Of a stretch of DNA of 64,000 nucleotides, positions 46,801 through 56,540 are shown piece by piece. Positions within the stretch are counted from its first letter, which is position 1, and each line of letters starts with the position of its first letter. The position numbers and the translations under genes were made by a program. The notes under the pieces were generated by a model. It made no database searches. It was not told the origin of the DNA and saw only the letters and a program-made list of their open reading frames with translations. The stretch comes from JAWPMV01 sp039819665 (GTDB lineage Bacteria > Bacteroidota > Bacteroidia > J057). The DNA lies in assembly GCA_039819665.1 (NCBI GenBank), contig JBCBRM010000006.1:1-64000 (forward strand), given 5' to 3'.

Positions 46801-49457
46801 CTATTTCCAGAATTTGATATGGCCCCTCCCCATAGTGTACTCTCATTATTGAGGAACGAGCAATCATAAAACTCTGGACTACTCCCTTTATTCAAAATAG
46901 CTCCTCCCCCCTGATCTGCATTATTTCCTTCAAAGTTACAGCTATCCAGGCGTGAGCCGGAAGCATCAAAGTATATCCCTCCTCCTCGAAATGCCTCATT
47001 TGCATCGAATAAGGTAGCTCTTAGCAAGAAGGAACTGGCTTCTGAATTTATTCCTCCTCCAAATTGAGTGGCACGGTTTCCGGTAAAGGTACAATTGTCA
47101 AGACTTGGGTTTCCAGTAAAATATCCAATCCCTCCTCCATTTCTTGCTGTGTTCCTTTCAAAGGTACAATTGACAAACTGTAGGGAAGTATCTCGATTTG
47201 TGGCGCTAAAGAAACCAAAAACTCCCCCGCCTTCGGCTCTACAGGTGTTTTCTTGAAATACACAATTGGTCAATGCACTGCTACTAAATCTCCCAATAAA
47301 TCCTCCCCCCAAAGAATCAGCTTCATTTCCGATAAATTGACAATCCCTAATAGGTGAAGAGGTATTATTAAAAACTAGGCCGCCTCCCTGGAATGCCTCA
47401 TTATTTATGAACTGAATACTCTGCAAAATAGAGGTACCTCCTTCTACGGATAGGCCTCCCCCGAGACCTGCTGAGTCGTTCTCAAATATACTATTTGAGA
47501 TTACACTACTACCTGTAAGGCCTAGCATTCCTCCTCCTTGCCCAACTGCTCTATTTCCCCTAAACCTGCAACTATCTATGAGGGGAGATGAGTTTCTATA
47601 TAAAATTCCACCACCACTATTACTGACCTTATTCCTTATAAACTGACTCGAAACGACCTGCGGATTTCCATCGAAAAGGTATAAACCCGCTCCAAAATTG
47701 GATTCATTACCTTCAAAAACACTACATGATATTTTTGAATCACTGATATCACCATAGAATCCACCTCCGTCAGTAATGGCTATATTTCCTTGAAAAATAC
47801 AACTATCTACTATCGAAAGGCTTTTTTCAACAAACATGCCTCCCCCATTCTCGTCAGAAAAATTAGAGTTGAATTTACTAGTAGAGATTGAATCGTTCCC
47901 AGTAGCATTGTCTATGTATATAGCTCCTCCCTTTCTTGCTTTATTACGATCAAAATCAGTATCAGAAATTTTCAAAAGAGAAGATCTTGAATGAATAGCA
48001 CCTCCTCTACCATTGGGATTAGATTGGCTACCTGTATTCTCTGAAAACTTACAATTTGACAAGCTTGAATTCACCTGAAAAAAGTTGATAGCTCCCCCTT
48101 TCTCTGCAGTATTTCGTTCAAATTCACAATTGGAAAAACTCAAATCCCCAGATAATCCCGCATAGATTGCTCCACCTTCAGAGGGACCAGTATTATTTTG
48201 AAAAATACAGTTCACAAAAGAACTACTGCTAAATCTACTAAAAAAGCCTCCCCCAGAGAATCTAGCTCGATTACCTCCAAAACGACATCCTGAAAAAGAT
48301 GGTGAAGCTTCAAAGGCATAAATAGCACCTCCTAAATCTGAAGCTTCATTAACAAAAAATGCACATTGATCTAATATGGGTGAATTTTGCTTAAAGTAGA
48401 TTACCCCTCCTCTAAAAGCATTATTATCAGCCATTATACAGCCTCGGATCGTATCCGTTGCAGGTCTTCCTACCATATAAATCGCACCTCCCCCTCCTTG
48501 AGGACTGGGATTCTGATCAAAACCTGCCGCTGGTACATTCGCATTCCCTTCTACAATTGAGAAACCATCTAGCGTAATAGGATTATTTTGGCCGGGATCG
48601 AATTGCACGACTGAGTACGAATTATCAAAGCTATTCCCTACTACCCCTATATCTCCACTTAGTTTGCTTTCGTTGGTCAAAAACAATCCTCTACTATCAG
48701 AAACTCTTTGAGCTGGAGAAGTCTCAGTACCATCAAATCCACCCATCAGTTTTACCCCTCTTTTTAGGGTAAAGCTTGCATCACGATCATTTGTCAATGT
48801 TGGTTTATAAACTCCTTCTGCAACCCAGATTTCTACATTATCCAAAGCAGCAAGGTCTACTATAGTCAGTGCTGTACTTAACTCAGTAAAAGCATTCGTC
48901 CAATTACTCCCATCCCCAACTCCTGTTGCATCTTTGTCTACAAAAATTTTATAACTGTTGACTTCCAGACAAAATGAGCCTTCTGCACCTCCCCAGCCAG
49001 ATACTTGAATATAATAGATTTGTCCAGGTGTAACCGGTGCTGCGAGAAGTGTCGACAAATAATTTTGACTATTTACATCCACATCCTGATGGCAATCAAT
49101 TTCCATGAGATTAGAAAGGATATTACAATTCCCCCCAGGAAGGCTATATAGTGCTATCTCCGTATCGGTATTTGTACCCGCTCCGGGGAAATTGGTTGTG
49201 ATGGTAACTCTTCCGGATGGAGGAGCAACAAAGCTAAACCAAACGGAATTTACCCCCCCTGAAAAACAGGCAGGTTCGGGCTCTCCCGGCTGCTCTGTGG
49301 CGCCTGTATTATCTCCATTAGGAGAAGTACAGGGCTGATCAACTACGAGCACTTGTGCATTACAAATATCATCATTAGCTGGCTGGCTATATACCCCAGA
49401 AACTGACAAAATGCTAATCAGCAATAAAGAGACATAAGCTAGATTTTTTTTGATCAT
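43833..49457 (-). CDS. Giant T9SS-exported beta-helix surface protein (1874 residues)
   Basis: Order: signal peptide (VSLLLISILSVSGVYSQ); an N-terminal PANDDICNA domain of the Bacteroidota pre-peptidase type (about 25-165); a linker opening VDKDATGVGDGSNWTNAF; a long right-handed beta-helix of about 30 rungs by my count of GG[AG] turns, each roughly 24 residues with the CxFxxNxAxxGGAI pattern of polymorphic outer-membrane proteins (about 300-1170); beta-sandwich domains (to about 1590); a thioredoxin-like Omp28-related domain starting RVLMEHFTDDSP; and a T9SS type A sorting domain (SFYPNPVHEY to the C terminus). It is exported and attached to the surface or released. It is the last gene of the operon and a paralogue of the gene upstream (120-base gap). 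Confidence 0.92.
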   Translation of the reverse strand: MIKKNLAYVSLLLISILSVSGVYSQPANDDICNAQVLVVDQPCTSPNGDNTGATEQPGEPEPACFSGGVNSVWFSFVAPPSGRVTITTNFPGAGTNTDTEIALYSLPGGNCNILSNLMEIDCHQDVDVNSQNYLSTLLAAPVTPGQIYYIQVSGWGGAEGSFCLEVNSYKIFVDKDATGVGDGSNWTNAFTELSTALTIVDLAALDNVEIWVAEGVYKPTLTNDRDASFTLKRGVKLMGGFDGTETSPAQRVSDSRGLFLTNESKLSGDIGVVGNSFDNSYSVVQFDPGQNNPITLDGFSIVEGNANVPAAGFDQNPSPQGGGGAIYMVGRPATDTIRGCIMADNNAFRGGVIYFKQNSPILDQCAFFVNEASDLGGAIYAFEASPSFSGCRFGGNRARFSGGGFFSRFSSSSFVNCIFQNNTGPSEGGAIYAGLSGDLSFSNCEFERNTAEKGGAINFFQVNSSLSNCKFSENTGSQSNPNGRGGAIHSRSSLLKISDTDFDRNKARKGGAIYIDNATGNDSISTSKFNSNFSDENGGGMFVEKSLSIVDSCIFQGNIAITDGGGFYGDISDSKISCSVFEGNESNFGAGLYLFDGNPQVVSSQFIRNKVSNSGGGILYRNSSPLIDSCRFRGNRAVGQGGGMLGLTGSSVISNSIFENDSAGLGGGLSVEGGTSILQSIQFINNEAFQGGGLVFNNTSSPIRDCQFIGNEADSLGGGFIGRFSSSALTNCVFQENTCRAEGGGVFGFFSATNRDTSLQFVNCTFERNTARNGGGIGYFTGNPSLDNCTFTGNRATQFGGGINSEASSFLLRATLFDANEAFRGGGIYFDASGSRLDSCNFEGNNADQGGGAILNKGSSPEFYDCSFLNNESTLWGGAISNSGNSSPLIRNCEFQFNTAPSGGAIHNERFCNPLIKRTKFISNSAGSSGGGAILNTPESLPIIDSCEFIGNQTVHNLQIESGGGAIYNWESNAIISHSFFRDNEARLIGGAISNRNANPEITFSIFEENTAFTGGAIYNRESSKPYISASSFIENFTQQGGAITITASSATILNSTFARNRAVVKGGAMAIFELDAEGDATRIYGSTFYENSAGANGGGAIVLVRAPLELKNSIVANNTFLNGLSSNILNEVGQGTVQITSLGYNFIGDSTNSLLSFLDSDILGSNVNPLDPMLDTLGFYGGPTLVHPPLAGSTVRGVGEPIESTDLLTDQRGFSRKRGSREGNIDIGAFEAQSSFISPIARALCVEEPEFLPLQAILIQDSTGGAFENGENLSLEYAAPDGLEFQVGQGTVNCLGSGLSDCNINVSSDLITITYTRSYDTLLNSIEIRDIFIKAESGTDPTFAELIRTGGNALQYDNEVGDAVNIASVSILPTVKLADLPYDDSFESNQSFWIPSGDSSIWEVGSPQGEIIDRAASGQNVWMTDLDGSYSTLDTSWVASSCFDFRGLSNPLLSVSIWSDTESGFDGTVFQQSLDGGDSWQTVGTNERGINWYNSATISANPGKQTTQEEYGWTGRDTAWRRAFVKLDQVDDQDAVRFRFAFASIGQIDETQSNNGFAFDDFFIGESDTRVLMEHFTDDSPVRNVANEEVQGLVSSFSPNVIPIQYHITAGDEFYERNKAGPRVRGLYYGVSEAGNAVVNGNEFLGLSRELDAGVLERSLLKTSSISVGLDTLEDEAIKILPSRDIPEEAVLYVAVVENTEEQEAVFRAFLPNAGGVLLNDPQAGVLQSFNISWDETTSASTSILDNYDSLEVVVFVQNRETKEVYQSISSPIWSGLLERNALREGLFNDPEAKLSFYPNPVHEYIFLDFGKINQERLQLSISDLQGKSVFQQLIKPGLSLYELNLAQLSRGMYFLHLTKEGESVRKEKIILR

Positions 49458-49577
49458 AGTTCTCTATTTTTTTGTATAAGCTTTCTTACCTAAAACATCA
49501 CATTTAGGGCAAAAAATAATTCATAGAAGAAAAGAACTCGATCTATGTTTTGTGCTTATTGAGATTGATTTTCATAC

Positions 49578-52500
49578 CTACCTCAACATAATTTTCTCTT
49601 GTAATAAGGTTTCGTCAGCACTTCTAAGGTGAAGGAAATACATGCCTCTGCTTAATCCATTGAGATTCAAATCGTACAAGGACAAACCAGGTTTTATTCT
49701 TTGCTGAAAAACCCAGTTACCTTGCATATCGGTAATCCTGAGTTGAAGATTATCTTTATTTACCATTCCGAAATCAAGAAAGAGTAATTGCTCAACTGGA
49801 TTGGGGTAGAAGCTCAACTTTGCTTCAGGTTCAGGAAAGAAGCCTTCTCTCAAATCAGACGGATCCAAGAGCCCTGTCCATATAGGAGAATATGCGGTTT
49901 GATATACTTCTTTTGTTGCTCTGTCTTGAACAAAAACTACTACTCGCAAACTATCATAGTTGTCTATGATTAAGGGGGAAGCACTTGTATTCTCATCCCA
50001 GCTAATATCGAACGTTTGAGGAATACCGATTTGGGGATCATCTAAGCTAATACCTCCGGCATTGGGTAGGAATGCGCGAAATACTGCAGACTTCTCAGGA
50101 GTATTTTCTATTACAGCGGCATAGAGTATTACTTCTCCCACAATACCCCTTGCTGTGGTAATAGTAACAGATTCTTCTCTCGTTGTATCTATATCTATAA
50201 GGATCGGATTTGTTTTCAGCAGGCTCCGCTCTAAGATCCCTGCATTTAAATCTCTGGTTAATCCCAGGAATTCATTACCATTCACAATAGCATTTCCTGC
50301 CTCCGTTACCCCATAATACAGGCCTCTCACCCTGGGTCCTGCCGGATTTCTTTGGTAGAATTCATCTCCTTCTGTAATGTGGTACTGAATCGGAATTACA
50401 TTAGGGAAAAAATCGTTTATTAGGTCTTGAAAGTTAGCATTATCTCCTGCCTGATTGGGAGCATTATCCGTAAAATGCTCTATGAGGACACGTGTATTAC
50501 TTTCTGTAATGCTGAAGTCATCAAAAGCAAATCCATTGTTACTTTGCAATTCATCCACTTGTCCCACACTGGCAAACGCAAAACGGAAACGTACGGCTCT
50601 TTCCTCCTGCAAAGAGGCAATGCTGATGCGAGCACGCTTCCAGCTGCTATCTCTACCCGTCCATCCCAATTGGGCTGAAGTATTCTGATCTCCAGGATTA
50701 GCAATAATGGTTGCGGAATTGTACCAATTTAAGCCACTTTCTGTAGTCCCAACGGTATTCCAGGTTTTTCCATAATCTGATGATTGTTGCAAAACCGTCC
50801 CATCAAACCCTTCCTCAGTATCTGACCAAATATTTACTCCAAGTCTTGGATTCGATATTCCCCTGAAATCGAGACACGGACTTTCAATCTTTGAGGTATC
50901 CAGGGCCAGATAAGATTCATCTACATCTGTTATCCATGAAAACTGACCAGAAGCAGCCCCATTTATTATTTCTCCGCCAGGAGTACCTACTTCCCAAATA
51001 GAATTATCTCCTACAGGAGTCCATAATTCCTGGTCAAGCTCAAAATTATCATCATATGGAAGATCAACTAGTTTAATTGTTGGAATGACTTGTAAGCTTA
51101 CTATCTCAACTGAATCTTCTACTCTATTATCAAATTGAAAGGCATTCCCCCCTGATCGATAAATTTCAAAATTTCCGGTAGTAGACGTATTGTCTAATTC
51201 AACAAAAAGATTACGTATTTCCAGGGTATTGAGGGTAGTATCAAAAAACCTCGAATAATTGACCGTCACAAGTTCCGGGCTAACCTGGATACTACAATTG
51301 GAGAGCCCATTTCCTACGCAAGCTATATCTCCTTGCCCTGCTTGAAACTTTATCCCTGGAGGAGCAGAAAATTCTAGACTCAAGTTTTCTCCTTCTGCAA
51401 AAGCTCCCCCAGTACTGTCCTGAATAATTATGTTAGGTATAGGGAGTAAATCGAGTTCATCTGAACAGATCGGCCTAAAGACAACAGTTGTAAAAGTAGA
51501 TTGGGACTCAAAGGCCCCTATGTCGATATTTGTATTTCGAGATCCTACTATTCTACTAAATCCTCTCTGGTCCTTAGATATATTAGTTGTGTCTAAACCT
51601 GGCCCTGCTCCCAGCAATGGACTGCCAAGCAGAGGTGGATGAACCAGAGTAAGACCTCCAAAGAAGCCTAAATCGTCCAACATAGGGCTTAGCGGTGCTG
51701 CCCTATTCCCAGTTATATCAGAATCTAGCAAAATAACCCCCGATCTTGTACTATCACTGAAAAAGTTGTGGCCTTTAGATCGTATCGTATTGATGATTCC
51801 AGGTCCTCTCAGAGTAAAGATATCATCTGCCGTCAAGTCCCTTCTGGTATTCTCTCCGAAAACATTATTTTGAATAAAAACAGCAGAGTTTCTATTATAC
51901 AAACCTCCCCCATTATCTGATACATTCTTGTAGATTGTAGAGGCTAATATGTTTATTTCCTCTGAATTCTCAGCATTTATGGCGCCTCCATTAAACTGGC
52001 CAATATTTTCAGAAAAAGTAGTATTTGAAGCCCATAATGTATCACCTTCATGAAAAATAGCCCCGCCTTGGTTTGCATAGTTTTTTATAAAACTGGACCC
52101 TGCAACTTTTACGCGACTGTTCGTATTATGGATAGCACCACCCATAATGGCTGAATCTGAGGTGAACGTACTAAACCACACTTCCATTCGGGAATCCACA
52201 TTCACAATCGCCCCCCCTTTTCTGGAATTATTATCTTTAAACTCTGATGTATTAATTTCAATAGTTGCCTGCTCATTAGAAATTGCTCCCCCTCCTTCAT
52301 TAGCAAAGTTATTCTCCAATCGGCACTCTAATAAGGTAGCCACGCTTTGTGGGGAGTTGTACATAGCTCCCCCCTTTCCAAATCCACTTGTCACAAAATT
52401 TCCTATAAACAAACACCTATCTAGGGCAATATTTCCGAATCTATCATTGTGAATTGCACCTCCGTTTAAATCCACAAAGTTCCCATAGAACCCACAGCTT

Positions 52501-54137
52501 AATAACTTGGGAGTTCCTCCCGAATTAAATATGGCCCCCCCATCAATGGCACTATTAGAGAAAAAATTACAGTTGGTCAAGGAATGGGCTCCTTCAAGCA
52601 TGTATATTGCGCCTCCATCTATGCGACTTTTATTAATCGCAAAGGTACTGCTATCCATCGAAAAGCGGGAGGCTAGGGAATACAGAAAGCCGCCATTATC
52701 AGCTGAATTATTAATTGCAAGGTTATTTTCCAATGCAAGGAAACTTCCACTAGCATAAATTCCTCCCCCCAAATCCGACTTATTATCTTGAAAAGTACAA
52801 TTGTATAAATTAAGGTCTCCCTCCTGGTAACTTATTGCTCCTCCATTTTCAAGGGCCTCATTTCTGCTGAATGTACTCCTGAAAAATGAAAATTGACTTG
52901 CACCACCAAATACAGCCCCTCCCTCCCCGCTAGTCTGTGTAGATGATTGGAACATACTTTTATTTTTCCGAAAATGGCAGTTAAAAAAACTGACTTTTGT
53001 ATCAGCTCCGTAAAAAGCCCCACCTGCAGCTAGTGTAATATTATTTTCAAATGTACAATTTGCCAGGTAGACTTGCCCATTTTCAACATAAACCGCTCCC
53101 CCTTCTATACCTTCATTATTTATGAATTTACAATTTCGAATTGTATCAGTAACACTCCTTAAAGGATCAAATGCACTTAGATTAATTGCTCCTCCTAAGC
53201 CCGAAAAAAATTGATCACCACCATTAGTCAGAGTAAACCCATCCAGGGTAAAATCTTCTTCTTGATTTGCAAAATTATCAGAATCAAAAAAAACCAATAC
53301 CTGACTATTGCTGGAAGAGGGATCTTGGTAAATATCCCCATCTAATGTGGTTCTGTTTACAACATGCAAGTCTACAGAATCTGTAGACCTATCGGAAAGC
53401 TGAACTTCTGTTCCGTTAAATCCACCGATTAAGCTTACATTATCTTTAATAGTAAATGGAATTTCAGTACTAAATGGGCTGGGATAATACGTTCCCGAAG
53501 CCACCCATACCTCCATTGGATTGACTCCATCTGCTAATTGCAGGGCATTTTGCAAATCAACGTATGCATCTTGCCAGGAAGAACCATTGTTTAAACCTGT
53601 AGCATTTTGGTTAACATAAACCCGAGGTGGTGGAGCTCCATCTCTCACTTCTATGCAAAAAGAACCCTGATCATTTAACCAGCCAGAAACTGATATATAA
53701 TGAATCTCTCCCGGGTTCACAGGGACGGATTCAAGTATAGAAAAGTAATTTTCCGAATTTACGTCACCATTGCAATCAATTTCATTCAAAAAGTTTAATT
53801 GGCCACAATTTCCAACCCCTCCCGACAAGCTGAATAAAGCAATCTCTGTATCAAATAAAGATCCAAAAATGGGAAGGTCTGTAGTAATCGTCACGACCCC
53901 TGATGGAGGAGCTACAAATGAAAACCAGACTGAGCTTAAAGCACCAGAAAAACACGAGGGATTAGGCTCTCCTGTCTGACTTGTGGCTCCCGTGTTGTCC
54001 CCATTGGTTGCAGTACAAGCCTGATCCACATTTAGCATTTGTGCATTACAAAGATCATCATTGGCAGGCTGTCCAAATATAGAAAGCGGAATAAATAGGA
54101 GAAGGCTTAATATAAATAGATTGAAATTGTATTTCAT
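49578..54137 (-). CDS. Giant T9SS-exported beta-helix surface protein (1519 residues)
   Basis: A paralogue of the 1874-residue protein with the same domain order: signal peptide, PANDDLCNA domain, VNQNATGLNNGSSWQDAY linker, beta-helix, beta-sandwiches, Omp28-like domain (RVLIEHFTDNAPNQ) and T9SS sorting domain (SFYPNPVEQL). The ends are far more alike than the middle: the helix here has only about 17 GG[AG] rungs against about 30. That fits expansion and contraction of rungs between fixed ends. It starts three bases after the stop of the lipoprotein gene. Adhesion, prey or surface contact roles are inferred from the architecture. Confidence 0.92.
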   Translation of the reverse strand: MKYNFNLFILSLLLFIPLSIFGQPANDDLCNAQMLNVDQACTATNGDNTGATSQTGEPNPSCFSGALSSVWFSFVAPPSGVVTITTDLPIFGSLFDTEIALFSLSGGVGNCGQLNFLNEIDCNGDVNSENYFSILESVPVNPGEIHYISVSGWLNDQGSFCIEVRDGAPPPRVYVNQNATGLNNGSSWQDAYVDLQNALQLADGVNPMEVWVASGTYYPSPFSTEIPFTIKDNVSLIGGFNGTEVQLSDRSTDSVDLHVVNRTTLDGDIYQDPSSSNSQVLVFFDSDNFANQEEDFTLDGFTLTNGGDQFFSGLGGAINLSAFDPLRSVTDTIRNCKFINNEGIEGGAVYVENGQVYLANCTFENNITLAAGGAFYGADTKVSFFNCHFRKNKSMFQSSTQTSGEGGAVFGGASQFSFFRSTFSRNEALENGGAISYQEGDLNLYNCTFQDNKSDLGGGIYASGSFLALENNLAINNSADNGGFLYSLASRFSMDSSTFAINKSRIDGGAIYMLEGAHSLTNCNFFSNSAIDGGAIFNSGGTPKLLSCGFYGNFVDLNGGAIHNDRFGNIALDRCLFIGNFVTSGFGKGGAMYNSPQSVATLLECRLENNFANEGGGAISNEQATIEINTSEFKDNNSRKGGAIVNVDSRMEVWFSTFTSDSAIMGGAIHNTNSRVKVAGSSFIKNYANQGGAIFHEGDTLWASNTTFSENIGQFNGGAINAENSEEINILASTIYKNVSDNGGGLYNRNSAVFIQNNVFGENTRRDLTADDIFTLRGPGIINTIRSKGHNFFSDSTRSGVILLDSDITGNRAAPLSPMLDDLGFFGGLTLVHPPLLGSPLLGAGPGLDTTNISKDQRGFSRIVGSRNTNIDIGAFESQSTFTTVVFRPICSDELDLLPIPNIIIQDSTGGAFAEGENLSLEFSAPPGIKFQAGQGDIACVGNGLSNCSIQVSPELVTVNYSRFFDTTLNTLEIRNLFVELDNTSTTGNFEIYRSGGNAFQFDNRVEDSVEIVSLQVIPTIKLVDLPYDDNFELDQELWTPVGDNSIWEVGTPGGEIINGAASGQFSWITDVDESYLALDTSKIESPCLDFRGISNPRLGVNIWSDTEEGFDGTVLQQSSDYGKTWNTVGTTESGLNWYNSATIIANPGDQNTSAQLGWTGRDSSWKRARISIASLQEERAVRFRFAFASVGQVDELQSNNGFAFDDFSITESNTRVLIEHFTDNAPNQAGDNANFQDLINDFFPNVIPIQYHITEGDEFYQRNPAGPRVRGLYYGVTEAGNAIVNGNEFLGLTRDLNAGILERSLLKTNPILIDIDTTREESVTITTARGIVGEVILYAAVIENTPEKSAVFRAFLPNAGGISLDDPQIGIPQTFDISWDENTSASPLIIDNYDSLRVVVFVQDRATKEVYQTAYSPIWTGLLDPSDLREGFFPEPEAKLSFYPNPVEQLLFLDFGMVNKDNLQLRITDMQGNWVFQQRIKPGLSLYDLNLNGLSRGMYFLHLRSADETLLQEKIMLR

Positions 54138-54139
54138 AA

Positions 54140-55381
54140 CTATAGATCTCCGTCAATGTCAAATTTTAAAAGGGTCATCATGGTATTTGACAGGAACTGC
54201 GTTGTACCAATCATGACCAGATCATTGTTTTGAACCAAAAGGGCAGCGCCGCTGTCATTGCGCTGATTGCCGATGAATTTTGGGCCGTCCAGATCTGTTC
54301 CTGATTCATCAACCCTTAAAATTAAAATGTCTAATTTGGCGTCATCCTCCGTATCTCCGGTTCCGGATATGATAAATCTCCCGCTGCCGTCTACGGTTGG
54401 TTTGATGTCAAATCCAACTGTATATCTGGTATTTGAGATACCCAATGGACCAGCTACTGCCTCCAGTTGATTGTCTACCGAAAGGAAAAGAACATTGGAG
54501 GTAGATCCCTGTTTTTGTTCACCCGTTATAAATACTTTATCATCAAGCAAGGTGAATCTACTCGCTATTTCATCTATGCCAGCTTCACCAAAGGTTTGGG
54601 TATTGAAGGGATTACCCTCAGCATTCATCAAGATCAATAATACATCTTTATCCAAACTGCCGTCATCCGGGAAGTCAGTAGTACCCAACACCAGAATTTC
54701 ATCATCTCCCAGGATAATCAGGTCAGAACCTTTATCTGTACCAGTATATCCATAGGTTTTTGACCAAATTATATTACCCCCCGGATCAAGTTTCATGAGA
54801 GATACATCCGAAGAATCTCGTACTCCCTGTGGACCTGGCACTTTCAGGGGATCTACCTCTGAAGTACTTCCCAAGACATATATAGAACCATCAGGAGCTT
54901 CTTCTACCGCCAGCGCCGTTTCATCTGTAAATGGTCCTCCATAGGTTTGTTGCCACATCAATTCCAAAGAACTATTAACCTTGACTAGCCAGGCATCGCT
55001 TTGGCCCTCTTCATCCACCACAGTCCCACTCAGAAGGAATCCCCCATCGCTAGTGGCAGTCATGGCATGAGAAGTCGCATCTGCTCCTGTCAAAGTTGGA
55101 GAGAAAACGGCGGTAAATTGGTTGTTCCCCAATTCGTCTGTCTGTACCAAATACATTTCTCCGCTTTCACCTTCTGTCGTTGTGGAAGTAGTTCCTAATA
55201 AAAGGAAGCCCCCTTCGTTTTCCAGCAGATCAATTCCTTGCTGGTCAAAAGCCCCTCCATGTAATTTGAAAAATTCCTCCTCCGGACTTGGACCTATGCG
55301 AGATATGTTTTCTGTACAAGCTGTAAAAAACAGACTTATACAAATAAAGGCATATAGGGAAATTGTATATAAATTTCTCAT
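54140..55381 (-). CDS. Beta-propeller lipoprotein of the CHAT operon
   Basis: A 413-residue lipoprotein; the signal peptide ends FFTACTENIS with the lipid Cys near residue 22. About seven repeats of ~50 residues follow, each with a pattern such as DGGFLLSGTVVDEEGQSDAW or LVKVNSSLELMWQQTYGG, i.e. a seven-bladed propeller of the kind in Bacteroidota surface lipoproteins. It lies five bases after the outer-membrane protein gene and three before the giant gene. A scaffold or receptor for the giant proteins is possible. Confidence 0.85.
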   Translation of the reverse strand: MRNLYTISLYAFICISLFFTACTENISRIGPSPEEEFFKLHGGAFDQQGIDLLENEGGFLLLGTTSTTTEGESGEMYLVQTDELGNNQFTAVFSPTLTGADATSHAMTATSDGGFLLSGTVVDEEGQSDAWLVKVNSSLELMWQQTYGGPFTDETALAVEEAPDGSIYVLGSTSEVDPLKVPGPQGVRDSSDVSLMKLDPGGNIIWSKTYGYTGTDKGSDLIILGDDEILVLGTTDFPDDGSLDKDVLLILMNAEGNPFNTQTFGEAGIDEIASRFTLLDDKVFITGEQKQGSTSNVLFLSVDNQLEAVAGPLGISNTRYTVGFDIKPTVDGSGRFIISGTGDTEDDAKLDILILRVDESGTDLDGPKFIGNQRNDSGAALLVQNNDLVMIGTTQFLSNTMMTLLKFDIDGDL

Positions 55382-55385
55382 GAGC

Positions 55386-56522
55386 TTATTTTATTTTTCT
55401 TCTCTTGGGAACATATATGGGTACTTCGTAGCCCACGGAAAGAGATAAGGTGTTGAACTTGAAATCGCTGTCTAAGTGGCCAAAACCATGAACCAATTCT
55501 GCATTGGCATACCGTAAATCTGCGTTTACCACATTGGTTAAGCCTTGGGAGTACCTGCCATCCACAACCAGGTAATTGCGAAATACTTTTAATTTGAATC
55601 CTAGTCCCAGCGTAAGAGAAAAGTTGATGTCATTTCGAAGCTCATCTATTCCCCCATTTCTAAAAGCGGAAGAAGAAAGGAAGTTACCGGTATTACTTGC
55701 CGTACTGATCTCCGGAAAAGAAGCTCGCCCCAACTGATGATAGGTAATACCTCCATAGATAAAGGGAACAAAAGAATTTCTTTCAAAATTGTATCTACTC
55801 CACCTATCAAAATCTACGGAAATGCTGATTGGAATATTTATCAGTTGCTGAACTTCTGTTAGCCTGATTTCAAAAAAATCTGCCTGATCATTTCTATCCG
55901 TTCCTAAATTTGTCTCTGGCCCAAAGGCATTGAAACTATTTCTCAGGTCATAGGAAACCTGCGCCAGTTCTAAACCTGCATTTAACCTGATATTTCGAGT
56001 AAATAATGGAATACCGATTTGTATCCCTGCCTGAAATTCGGTTCCGGGACTGTATTCTTTGGTCTGAAACGGATCTGGAGAAATATCAAAGACCTCGCCT
56101 TCATTTACCCTGCTTGAGTTTATCCCGGCATGTACCCGGAAATATATCCGGGGATCGGTATGGAAACTTTCGTAGAGGAATACCAGTTCTGCAGGATCTG
56201 CTTTGAGGGAGTCATAATCAACCCGGAATTCTGGATTTAGCTTGAGAAGTTTTTGAAAACTCTGGTCAGCCATCGGATCATTTTCCATGAGATGAATGAT
56301 GGTGATGAGTCGATAAGCCTGAATGGCTTCATTTCGCGTAAATTTATCTTCCGAAATACAATCGTTGATCAAACTCATTGCCGTTTCAGGATGTCCCTCA
56401 TCGTAGCTCCTTTGGGCTTGTCTTAGCAAATCACCACATTCGCTTTGAGCCATTATCAGGCCAGGGAAAGCCATAAAAAGCATTAGTAGCCCTATCCATG
56501 GGGAAATAGTTGGAGGTCTCAT
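55386..56522 (-). CDS. Outer-membrane beta-barrel protein with N-terminal helical repeats (PorT-like)
   Basis: A 378-residue protein. After a signal peptide (LLMLFMAFPGLIMAQ) there is a helical TPR-like segment (about 27-120; RQAQRSYDEGHPETAMSLIND), then a beta-barrel region resembling the PorT/OmpA-like eight-strand family (from RIYFRVHAGINSSRV to LSLSVGYEVPIYVPKRRKIK). TPR-like segments with this kind of barrel are frequent next to nSTAND/CHAT genes in Bacteroidota, to my knowledge of such loci. It starts 18 bases after the WD40 gene and may be the outer-membrane link between the cytoplasmic and surface parts of the operon. Confidence 0.85.
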   Translation of the reverse strand: MRPPTISPWIGLLMLFMAFPGLIMAQSECGDLLRQAQRSYDEGHPETAMSLINDCISEDKFTRNEAIQAYRLITIIHLMENDPMADQSFQKLLKLNPEFRVDYDSLKADPAELVFLYESFHTDPRIYFRVHAGINSSRVNEGEVFDISPDPFQTKEYSPGTEFQAGIQIGIPLFTRNIRLNAGLELAQVSYDLRNSFNAFGPETNLGTDRNDQADFFEIRLTEVQQLINIPISISVDFDRWSRYNFERNSFVPFIYGGITYHQLGRASFPEISTASNTGNFLSSSAFRNGGIDELRNDINFSLTLGLGFKLKVFRNYLVVDGRYSQGLTNVVNADLRYANAELVHGFGHLDSDFKFNTLSLSVGYEVPIYVPKRRKIK

Positions 56523-56540
56523 ATCAGTCAGTAGTTCTTG

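Noticed and set aside
46100..48500. Regular short DNA repeats that might suggest a CRISPR or satellite array
   Set aside because: They are the degenerate codons of the GGAI beta-helix rungs within a continuous reading frame; there are no exact direct repeats with unique spacers.
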